Position numbers and translations under genes: made by a program
Assembly: GCF_030252345.1 (NCBI RefSeq)
Contig: NZ_CP126980.1
Coordinates: 5,347,501-5,411,500 of the forward strand
Length of the DNA: 64,000 bases
Source of the DNA: Actinoplanes oblitus
Lineage (GTDB): Bacteria > Actinomycetota > Actinomycetes > Mycobacteriales > Micromonosporaceae
Reading direction: 5' to 3'
Notes under the pieces: model-generated
Told to the model about the DNA's origin: nothing
Database searches by the model: none
Seen by the model: only the letters and a program-made list of their open reading frames with translations
Shown here: in pieces, positions 8,246-16,246 of the stretch
How positions within the stretch are numbered: position 1 is the first letter of the stretch
Layout of the letters: the number at the start of each line of letters is the position of its first letter

Positions 8246-9542
8246 CCGCGTGCTGCCGGCCGGGCCGCTCGCCCGGCGGCTGCTGGCCGCCTTCCTGCTG
8301 GTGGCGCTCTCGTCGGTGGCGGTGCTCACGGTCGCCGCGCTGGTCGCCACCGACCGCGGCCTGGCCAGCTCCGAGCAGCACGACCGGGAACAGGCAGCCG
8401 GCCGGGTCGCCGCAGCCGCCGCCCGGGCGTACGCACAGGTCGGTGGTTGGCAGCACGCCGACCTGGCCGTGGCCTCGGCGCTGGCCACCGCCGCCGGCGC
8501 CCGGCTGGTAGCGCCCGGCACCGGTCACCGCATGGGATCCGGCATGGGGATGGGTTCCTCCGTCGACGCGGCCGTGTTGGTGAACGGCACCCAGGTCGGA
8601 ACGGTACGGCTCGAGTTTCCGGCCGGGCCGGCCACCGGGCGCACCGTCGCCTGGTCCTGGATCGCCGGGGCGGCCGCCGTCGCCCTGCTGGCCGGGCTGC
8701 TGGTGAGCGGTTATGTGACCCGCCGGCTCACCCGGCCGCTGGTGGCCCTGGCCGCGACCGCCCGGAGGTTCGCGGCCGGGGAGCACACCGCCCGGGCCCG
8801 GCTGGCCGCGCCCGGCGAGCTAGGCGAGGTAGCGCACGCGTTCGACACGATGGCCGACGAGGTGGTACGCGCCGAGACCGTCCGTCGCCGGCTGGCCGCC
8901 GACGTCGCGCACGAGCTGCGCACCCCACTCGCCGGGCTGCAGGCCGGCCTGGAGGAACTGCGCGACGGGCTGCGCGAGGCCGACCCGGCCCGGCTGGCCG
9001 CGCTGCACGACCAGTCGCTGCGGCTGGGCCGGATCGTGCAGGATCTCGCCGACCTGTCCGCCGCCGAGGCGGCCGCGCTCTCGCTGCACCCGATCGACAC
9101 CGACCTGGCCGAGGTCGCCACGGCCGCGCTGGCCGCCCAGCGCCCACGGCTGGACGCCGCCGGGCTCACCGTCGCGGCCCGGCTGGACACACCGGCGCCG
9201 GTGCGCGGCGATCCCGACCGGCTGCACCAGGTGGTGGCCAACCTGCTTGCCAACGCGGCCCGCTACTGCCGGCCCGGCGACCGGGTGCGGGTCGAGACCC
9301 GGGTCGAGGAGGGCACGGTGACGCTCGAAGTCGCCGACACCGGCCCGGGCATCCCGCCCGACGAGCTGCCGCACGCGTTCGAACGCCTGTGGCGCGGACG
9401 CGGCGCGGCGCGCGTCGCCGGCTCCGGTATCGGGCTGGCGGTGGTCCGCGAGCTGGTCACGGCGCACGGCGGCCGGGTCACCCTGGACGCTCCGGCCGGC
9501 GGCGGCGTCACCGTCACGCTCCACCTGCCCCGCAGGTCCTGA
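8235..9542 (+). CDS. Membrane sensor histidine kinase with Met-rich sensor loop
   Basis: 435 aa from a GTG inside the end of the regulator gene. One helix (about 12-35), an extracytoplasmic segment of about 100 residues, a second helix (about 137-158) and a HAMP region precede the HisKA motif DVAHELRTPLAG with phospho-acceptor H226. The ATPase domain shows the N box NLLANAARYC, G1 DTGPGIP, F box and G2 GSGIGLAVV. The sensor segment contains MGSGMGMGS, which echoes the Met repeats of the divergent secreted protein and would suit sensing of a soft metal. It is paired with the preceding response regulator. Confidence 0.93.
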   Translation: MTGDRVLPAGPLARRLLAAFLLVALSSVAVLTVAALVATDRGLASSEQHDREQAAGRVAAAAARAYAQVGGWQHADLAVASALATAAGARLVAPGTGHRMGSGMGMGSSVDAAVLVNGTQVGTVRLEFPAGPATGRTVAWSWIAGAAAVALLAGLLVSGYVTRRLTRPLVALAATARRFAAGEHTARARLAAPGELGEVAHAFDTMADEVVRAETVRRRLAADVAHELRTPLAGLQAGLEELRDGLREADPARLAALHDQSLRLGRIVQDLADLSAAEAAALSLHPIDTDLAEVATAALAAQRPRLDAAGLTVAARLDTPAPVRGDPDRLHQVVANLLANAARYCRPGDRVRVETRVEEGTVTLEVADTGPGIPPDELPHAFERLWRGRGAARVAGSGIGLAVVRELVTAHGGRVTLDAPAGGGVTVTLHLPRRS

Positions 9543-9702
9543 CATCGGGTGTGGTGCGGGCTGGCTCGGCCTCGGCCGTTCCGGACATACCCCTGAACCC
9601 GGGGGTCTGATTTCCGGCTGTCCGTCAAACGGGTTAGGCGCGCTGCCAAACGACTCGGACCTGTGGGAGATTGCCGGTACGGCTCAACGGGTGGGGGAAG
9701 CC

Positions 9703-12549
9703 ATGACGCTTGCGTTGATCCGAGCAGACGATCACCTGGTCCTCGGAGTGCGGTGGTCGGGGTTCACGCTGGCGGGAAGTGGCACCTCGGCACGGCTGGT
9801 CGCCGGCGCTCAGGCGCGCCTGGTCCTGCTGTTCCCGCCTCAGCACATCGGCGAGGAGACCTCACCACCGGGATCCGTGGGACTCCCCATGCCGCCGGAG
9901 GAGGGGGCCGCGCCGGTACCCACCTGGCGCGGCGTCGTCTCCGGCCCGAGCCGGCTGGCCTTCACCGTGCCCTCGGGAACCCGGATCCCGCTGACCGCCG
10001 AGGGCTTGCTCGCCGCGGTCACGGACAATCCGCTGCTCGCCGCGGCGGGTGTCCCCGGGCCGGACGACACCGCCGTCGAGCTGCCCTGGCGGCTGGTGAT
10101 CACACCGCGCGGCCGGTCCGGAACCGTGGTCTGCCGCCACCCGGCCCAAGCCCCGCCCGGCGCCAACGGCCTGTGGCGCACCCGGCTTCTCGACTCGGCC
10201 TCCGCCGTCCGGTTGCCCGCGGCGGAGTCGGCACCGCCGGACGCGGGCCTCACGATCAGGGTCGCCGATCAGGCCACCGCGGGCGCGGCGGACCCCGCGT
10301 TCGGGCCGGGCAACTCCGTCCCCCTGGCGCGGTCCGAGCGACTGCGGCTGTTCGCCGAGACCGCCGGCACGCCCGCCCGCGCGAGCCGGCTGGAGCTGAG
10401 CGCGCTCGGCGGCACCCTCGATGCCGGCGGGGTGTTCCCGGGGTTCGAGTGGGCACAGCGCGCGGTGCTCGGCCGCGACATGCACGTTCGAACGCTGGCC
10501 AAGGGCGCGATGTATCCGTTCGGCCATCGCGCGGAATTCCAGCAGATCACCGAGCGGATCAGCGACCCGTCCGCCGGGGGCGCGGACGTGCTGCGCTCGG
10601 TGCGCGTGCTCACCATCGTCGAACCAGTGCGCCGTGCACCGGCCGAGGGTGCGATCCGCCGCGCCTTCCCGCTGGGCGACGTCGAGATCACCGGTACCGT
10701 GTTCGCCGAGCTGGCGCCACCGGTGTGGCAGGCCACCGAGCTGACCGGAGTGGGCAGGGTGGACACCCATTTCTGGCCCACCACGCTCACCGGCGAGAAG
10801 GTACGGTTCCCGGTCGCCTGCGACACCGGCGGCGGCGTGGTCAGGTTCGGCCTGCCGATGCTGTTCGTGGCGGACCTACGCCCGGCCGCCGACTCGCTGG
10901 GCAGCCCGCTCCTCGTGCGGCGGCTGGCGGCGGACTTCCCGGCCACCGAGGTGCGGATCGCCCCGACCGACATCGACCTCGTCGGAGCCGCGGCGGAACG
11001 CTTACCGGGAGACGTGCTCGAGGTACGGTCCCTCACCGTCGCCGGTGTCGCCGAGGGCCTCGACCTCGCCCAGGGCTACCGGTCCAGGCTCACCGAGCTC
11101 GAGGTCGGACTGCCCGCGCTGCGCGCCCTGAGCGGTGCGGACCCGCGAGCCAGGGTGGCCTTCGCCGAGCCGTACCTCCGCAACGGCCCGGTGGAGGACG
11201 TACTGCTCACGATGCTGCCCGGACAGTCCGTCCCGATCGACTTCAGCAAGGCGGCGGACCGGGCCGGCGGCCTGGTCGCGCCCAAGTACGCCACCAACGC
11301 GCTGTCCCGCAGCCTCGGCCCGATCGACCGGTTCGCGCTGCCCGACCCGGCCACCGGACTCATCGACCCGGCCCGCCTGTTCCCCTCCGACGAGGCCAGC
11401 CTGCTGGGCTTCCCGCTGCGCACCCTGCTGACGCAGCTGCGGTTGCCACCGGAACTCACCTACACCCCGCTCCCCGGGTCGGCGCCCGAGGTCCGGATGC
11501 GGTGGGAGGACGTGCGGCTCACGTCGGCCGGCCCGTTCCGGGCGAAGCCCACCACCCGGCTCACCCTCGCGGTCACGACCGCACCCGGCCGGGCCGAGAC
11601 CGAGTGCGTCCTGACCGACGTCACGCTGGAGTTGCCGCCCGGCCCGAAGCGGGTGCTGCGGCTGTCGTTCGCGGAGATGAGGTTCACCCAGCGCGACGGA
11701 AAGGCGCCGCGGCTGGACGTCGGCGGCGTGTCGGCCGAGTTCCTCGGTGACCTCACGCTGCTGAGCAGGCTGAGCGAGGCCGTCGACCTGGGCGCCGCGG
11801 GCAAGCTGATCGACGTCCGGCCCGGTGGCGTCTCGGTGCGGTACTCGTTGCCGGTGCCGGCCGTCGCCGCCGGCGCGTTCGTGATGCGCAACATGGCGTT
11901 CACCGCCGGGATCGAGGTGCCGTTCGACGGCCGGCCGATCTCGGTGCTGCTCGGCTTCGCGAGCCGGGCGAACCCGTTCCAGCTGGCCGTGATGATGTTC
12001 GGCGGCGGCGGGTACGTGGAACTAGCGCTCGGCAAGGACGGGTTGACGCGCTTCGAGGCGGCGCTGGAGTTCGGCGCGTTCGTCGCGGTGGACTTCGTGG
12101 TCGCCGCCGGCGAGGTGCACGCGCTCGGCGGCGTACGGTTCGTACTGGAGCGGGACGGTTCCGTCACGGTCAGTGGATACCTGCGCATCGGCGGCTGCGT
12201 CCAGGTGCTCGGACTGATGTCGGTCTCCATCGAGCTGGTCCTGTCGCTCGCCTACCGGTCCGAGCGGAACGCCCTGGTCGGCCGGGCCACTCTGGTGATC
12301 GAGATCGACCTGACCCTGTGGTCGGACAGCGTCGAGCTGGACTCCGGCGACTGGGTGCTGGCCGGCGATGACCGGCCGCACCTCTTCGCCGACGCGGGCG
12401 CCACGGACGCCGCCGAGCACAGCCCGTTCGAGCTGTGGCAGATCTACCGCAAGGCGTACGTACGCGAGACCGACAGCGCCGTGGCGGTCGCCCGCGGGTT
12501 ACGGAACCGGGCCGCGAACGGCGACGACGAGCGCGGGCGCCATGAGTGA
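9703..12549 (+). CDS. Giant beta-rich protein of unknown function (949 aa), first of an uncharacterised operon
   Basis: The start at 9703 has a good GGGGGAAG ribosome site. I do not recognise a family. No signal peptide or clear transmembrane helix is visible. The sequence is rich in alternating hydrophobic/polar strands. The C-terminal third (about 640-890) has glycine-rich amphipathic stretches such as FGGGGYVELALG, followed by long alternating strand-like segments, which look like a large beta-sheet or beta-barrel. Catalytic motifs are not apparent. The stop overlaps the next gene by 8 bases, so the two giant proteins are translationally coupled and likely act together. The 160 bases upstream hold its promoter region. 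Confidence 0.75.
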   Translation: MTLALIRADDHLVLGVRWSGFTLAGSGTSARLVAGAQARLVLLFPPQHIGEETSPPGSVGLPMPPEEGAAPVPTWRGVVSGPSRLAFTVPSGTRIPLTAEGLLAAVTDNPLLAAAGVPGPDDTAVELPWRLVITPRGRSGTVVCRHPAQAPPGANGLWRTRLLDSASAVRLPAAESAPPDAGLTIRVADQATAGAADPAFGPGNSVPLARSERLRLFAETAGTPARASRLELSALGGTLDAGGVFPGFEWAQRAVLGRDMHVRTLAKGAMYPFGHRAEFQQITERISDPSAGGADVLRSVRVLTIVEPVRRAPAEGAIRRAFPLGDVEITGTVFAELAPPVWQATELTGVGRVDTHFWPTTLTGEKVRFPVACDTGGGVVRFGLPMLFVADLRPAADSLGSPLLVRRLAADFPATEVRIAPTDIDLVGAAAERLPGDVLEVRSLTVAGVAEGLDLAQGYRSRLTELEVGLPALRALSGADPRARVAFAEPYLRNGPVEDVLLTMLPGQSVPIDFSKAADRAGGLVAPKYATNALSRSLGPIDRFALPDPATGLIDPARLFPSDEASLLGFPLRTLLTQLRLPPELTYTPLPGSAPEVRMRWEDVRLTSAGPFRAKPTTRLTLAVTTAPGRAETECVLTDVTLELPPGPKRVLRLSFAEMRFTQRDGKAPRLDVGGVSAEFLGDLTLLSRLSEAVDLGAAGKLIDVRPGGVSVRYSLPVPAVAAGAFVMRNMAFTAGIEVPFDGRPISVLLGFASRANPFQLAVMMFGGGGYVELALGKDGLTRFEAALEFGAFVAVDFVVAAGEVHALGGVRFVLERDGSVTVSGYLRIGGCVQVLGLMSVSIELVLSLAYRSERNALVGRATLVIEIDLTLWSDSVELDSGDWVLAGDDRPHLFADAGATDAAEHSPFELWQIYRKAYVRETDSAVAVARGLRNRAANGDDERGRHE

Positions 12550-15500
12550 GCTGCTGTGGGTGGCCGTCCCCGACGGCCGGCGGCCGACGAACCGGGCATC
12601 GATCCGGGTGTTGGTGGTGCCGCGTCTGGCCGAGGGCAGCATCCAGGAGTTCGGCCTGGGCGACTGGCCGGCCACACTGGCTGACGAGGTCGTGTTCCAG
12701 TTGCGAACCCGTACCTCGCTCGGCGAGCGGGTGGCCGCCGGGCGTCCCCGGTACGTGGCCCGGGCCCGCTCCGAGGTCTGGTCCGGCTTCTTCGGCGGCG
12801 ACGCCGGCCTGACGAACGCGTACGAGGCCCGGACGAACCCGGTCCCGGACGTGACGTCGTCGTACGACGACGCCCGGACGGTGGTCGCGACGTACCGAGC
12901 CGTCACCCGGGACTGCGCCGACCCCCGCACCGACAGCGGCGCGGCGATCCGGTCGGCCCTGATCCCGCTGGCCGCGCACGAGCCGGAGCCGCCGCCGGTG
13001 AGCACCGATCCGCCGGCGTTCGCCACCCCGGACTTCCACGCCACCGTGTCCTGGCTGCGCGAACACCCGACCGTCCTGCTCGACCTGGGGCTGGTGTTCG
13101 AACTCGTCGTCGACGTCGCCGACCTGGACCTCGGCACGGCCGAGGCGGGACGGCAGCTGTCCATCCGGTGCACCGACCCGCCGTTCCTGCGCCCCTTGGT
13201 CAGCTCGCCCTGGACCCGGTACGACCTGACCGGCGCCGACTTCCGGCCGGCTCCCGAGCCGGGGTCCGACGCCGGCATCCGGCACGGCTTGCTCGATCTG
13301 TCGGACTCGGTGTCGATCACCGATCCGACAGCGCCGGCGGACCCGGTCCGCTGGGCCATCGCGACCTTCGACGTGGGCGTCGCCGGCAACCTGCGCCAGG
13401 CCGGGCGGGAACTCGCCGCGGACCCGCGGAAGCAGCCGGCCATGCCGGTCCTGCGGTCCACGGGGCTCGCGTTGCTGCGCCCGGGCCGGCGCCAGGATTT
13501 CGCCGCCCGGGTCGGTGCCGCGGCGCTCCGGAGCACTGCGGCGATGACCGACACCGTGCTCGGCGCGGAGGATCTCGTCCTCGGTTACCGGGTCGACATC
13601 CGGCGCGAGTCCACCCCGTGGCTGTCCGTCTGCGAACGGGACGCCGCATACAGCATCGACGACATCGGCATCGGGACCGCCGAGTCGCCGGACGGCTTCG
13701 TGCGGGAGGAGGGCCACGTCAAGGCGCTGGCGGCGGTGAAGGACGCCGATGGCGGGCTGCGCGCCGACGAGGTCGCGTTCCGCTGGACGGGCTGGAACCT
13801 CGCGGTGCCCCTGCCGAACCTGCGCGGCGACACCCGCGGGCCGGTCCCCGATCCGCGTCGCCCGCTGCCCTACCGCTTCATGTGGCGCTTCGCCGTACCG
13901 GTCGGGCGACTGCCCAAGCTGCGCTTCGCCGACCTCTACCAGCTGCGTGTCCGCGTCGCCGACCTGGCCGGCGGCGGCCTGCGGCCGGACGAGGTGGAGG
14001 ACGCCGTCGCCGACGGCCAGGCCTTCGCCAGCGCGACAGTGACCTACCGGCGTCACGACCCGATCCCGCCACCGCGCCTGCGCGCCACCGGTCCGTACGC
14101 TCCGGGTGCCGCCATCGATCGGATGGTCGTCCGCAGTGACAAGGACCTGACCCCGGAACAGCTGCACGCCCTCGACCCCGACTATCCGCTCACCGAGACC
14201 CGCACGCTGGACACACCGATCGCGCCGCTGCAGCTGATCGAGCAGCACCGCGTCCTCGACGACCCGGAGCTGTCCGACGAGGAGACGTTCGTCCTGGCCC
14301 GGCGGGCGATGATCGCCGAAGCGGACGGCAGCGGGCTGGCCGATCCCGCGGCGGAGGGGGTCAACGCCACGGTCCCGAAGGCGCCCGGCGGGCTCGCCGA
14401 TACGCTCTCCGACCGCAGCGCGTGGACCGCGCTCACACCGGGCCGGCCGGTCTGGCCGGACCGGCGACCGAAGACGATCAAGCTGGCCGCGCACGGGGCC
14501 GGGTCCGTGCCGGTCACCATGAGGTGGACCGGCGACGGCCGCAACGATCTTCAGGTCACGCTCGGCAAGGGCGAGCAGGCCACGGTCGAGCTGTCCTCCA
14601 CGATCGTCGGCGACTTCGAGGATCACTTCGCGCTGACGGATCACCTCAGCAACCAGCAGATCTCCCCGGACAAGACCAAGAAGGGCCGCAACCCCGTCGT
14701 CTGCCCGCCGGCCCGCATCGTCGTGGTGCACGCCGTACGGCGGCCGCTGGCGACACCGCGGTGGCTGCCGCCGCCGGACACGGTCGTCGAGCGGGCGCCG
14801 GGCGACACGACTCTCGTGCTCAAGCCCGTCTTCGCGGCAGTCGCCGCCGGTGAGGGCCTGAACACCGACAGCACCGGCCGGCTCGACGTGGCGGCGTCGT
14901 GGACCGAGTACGAGGACGTCGGCGCGGAGGCCGGTCCGGGCGAGCGGACGGTCACCGTCGAGCACCTGCACAGTCAGTCGATCGACCGCGGTGACCCGCC
15001 GAGGATGGCGATCCGGCACGAGTTCGGCGACACCAAGCACCGGACCGTCACCTACACGCTCCACGCGACCACCCGGTACCGCGAGTACTTCAAGGCCACT
15101 GAGCCGGAGTCGCTGTTCCAGGACAGTCAGCAGCAGCAACCGGTGAACGTGCCGTCCTCGGTGCGCCCGCCCGCACCGGTCGTGCTCGGCGTCGTTCCGG
15201 CCTTCGCCTGGGAACGTACGCAGCCCGGGCCCGACCGCATCGAGCACACGCGGCGGTCCCGGCGGCTCCGCGTCGAGCTGGCCCGCCCGTGGTTCGTCAC
15301 CGGCGAGGGGGAACGGCTCGCCGTCGTGCTCGCCCCGGACGACACCGGTCCCGCCGCGGCGAGCGACCTGGTCAGCAGGATCGGGCGCGACCCGCTGTTC
15401 GCGACCGCGGCCGTCCCGCCCCGGCCCGCACCGGGCTGGTTCCCGGGCACGACGGCCACGCGGGTCCCGCTGCCGGAGCTGAACGGGCAGGTCACCGTCG

Positions 15501-16093
15501 TGCCGTTCGATGTGGTGGCGGCGGGCGACCGCTGGTACGCCGACGTCGAGCTCGCCCCGCCCACACGCTCCTACCATCCGTTCGTCCGGCTCGCCGTGGC
15601 TCGCTACCAGCGGGACAGCCTCACCGGGCCGGCCGTGCCGCCGCTGTGGCTGTCACCGGTCGTCATCACCGAGCGCGTTCCGCTGCTGCCGGACCGGCAT
15701 GTCGTCCTGACCCGTACCGGCGGCCAGGTCACCATCACCGTGGACGGGGTCGCGCCGCACCCGCCCAACCGGCTCGAAGCGATCCTGGAGACCTGCGACC
15801 CCGGCGTCGACCCCGCGGCCGTCCACCTCGTGCTCGACAACACCGTGCCGGGCGGCCCCGCGGTCGAGCCGGGGGTTCCGGCGTGGCGGCCGGTCGAGGG
15901 CGCGCGGGTCGTGCGGACCCCCGCCGGTGCCATCCCGCCGCTGCCGCTGGCCGCGACGCCCGGCCCGTTGCGGATTCGTATCCGCGAGACCGAGGACCTG
16001 CCCGGCTCGGCCGACGGCGGGCCGCCGGACCTGGTGCGCCGCAACGTCTTCGTCGACACGATCATCCTGCCGGCGGCGTGGCGGCCGGCATGA
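12542..16093 (+). CDS. Giant protein of unknown function (1183 aa)
   Basis: The ATG at 12542 overlaps the preceding stop; the longer upstream frame runs through the previous gene and was rejected. I do not recognise a family. There is no signal peptide. The sequence alternates beta-rich segments with proline-rich linkers. Features that could anchor a search are WTGWNLAVPLPNLRGD, PLPYRFMWRFAVPVGRLP, HRTVTYTLHATTRYREYF and YHPFVRLAVARYQRDSL. The regular succession of such segments suggests many small beta-sandwich domains. The context (a giant partner upstream, a tiny ORF and a beta-propeller downstream) points to a multi-protein assembly, but not to a defined activity. Confidence 0.75.
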   Translation: MSELLWVAVPDGRRPTNRASIRVLVVPRLAEGSIQEFGLGDWPATLADEVVFQLRTRTSLGERVAAGRPRYVARARSEVWSGFFGGDAGLTNAYEARTNPVPDVTSSYDDARTVVATYRAVTRDCADPRTDSGAAIRSALIPLAAHEPEPPPVSTDPPAFATPDFHATVSWLREHPTVLLDLGLVFELVVDVADLDLGTAEAGRQLSIRCTDPPFLRPLVSSPWTRYDLTGADFRPAPEPGSDAGIRHGLLDLSDSVSITDPTAPADPVRWAIATFDVGVAGNLRQAGRELAADPRKQPAMPVLRSTGLALLRPGRRQDFAARVGAAALRSTAAMTDTVLGAEDLVLGYRVDIRRESTPWLSVCERDAAYSIDDIGIGTAESPDGFVREEGHVKALAAVKDADGGLRADEVAFRWTGWNLAVPLPNLRGDTRGPVPDPRRPLPYRFMWRFAVPVGRLPKLRFADLYQLRVRVADLAGGGLRPDEVEDAVADGQAFASATVTYRRHDPIPPPRLRATGPYAPGAAIDRMVVRSDKDLTPEQLHALDPDYPLTETRTLDTPIAPLQLIEQHRVLDDPELSDEETFVLARRAMIAEADGSGLADPAAEGVNATVPKAPGGLADTLSDRSAWTALTPGRPVWPDRRPKTIKLAAHGAGSVPVTMRWTGDGRNDLQVTLGKGEQATVELSSTIVGDFEDHFALTDHLSNQQISPDKTKKGRNPVVCPPARIVVVHAVRRPLATPRWLPPPDTVVERAPGDTTLVLKPVFAAVAAGEGLNTDSTGRLDVAASWTEYEDVGAEAGPGERTVTVEHLHSQSIDRGDPPRMAIRHEFGDTKHRTVTYTLHATTRYREYFKATEPESLFQDSQQQQPVNVPSSVRPPAPVVLGVVPAFAWERTQPGPDRIEHTRRSRRLRVELARPWFVTGEGERLAVVLAPDDTGPAAASDLVSRIGRDPLFATAAVPPRPAPGWFPGTTATRVPLPELNGQVTVVPFDVVAAGDRWYADVELAPPTRSYHPFVRLAVARYQRDSLTGPAVPPLWLSPVVITERVPLLPDRHVVLTRTGGQVTITVDGVAPHPPNRLEAILETCDPGVDPAAVHLVLDNTVPGGPAVEPGVPAWRPVEGARVVRTPAGAIPPLPLAATPGPLRIRIRETEDLPGSADGGPPDLVRRNVFVDTIILPAAWRPA

Positions 16094-16148
16094 GCGCTCG
16101 CCCGTCCACCGTCGGGAGGCCCCGGACGCGGACCTCAGGGAGGCCAGA

Positions 16149-16229
16149 ATGACCGCGAAGTACCACGGCCGGCCCGCCGAGCTCGACGTCGACGTGGCCT
16201 CCCTCGACGTGTCCGTCCCGATCGTGTGA
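16149..16229 (+). CDS. 26-aa ORF with strong ribosome site
   Basis: A 26-codon frame, MTAKYHGRPAELD... ending in VSVPIV, is preceded by GGGAGGCCAGA with ideal spacing to the ATG. It lies between the second giant protein (55 bases after it) and the beta-propeller gene, whose alternative GTG start overlaps its stop as GTGA. It has no cysteines and no hydrophobic helix, so it is neither a typical lantibiotic precursor nor a membrane peptide. It may be a real microprotein or a leader that couples translation of the next gene. Confidence 0.5.
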   Translation: MTAKYHGRPAELDVDVASLDVSVPIV

Positions 16230-16246
16230 CCGGGCGGGGTGTCGCG

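Noticed and set aside
9590..9616. Imperfect ACCCC/GGGGGT hairpin after the histidine kinase
   Set aside because: The stem is short and mismatched, and not distinguishable from chance at this GC content.
12170..15577. 1135-codon minus-strand frame opposite the second giant protein
   Set aside because: The composition is typical of reverse-complement coding, and the plus strand has a ribosome site, an operon overlap and ordered hydrophobic patterning.
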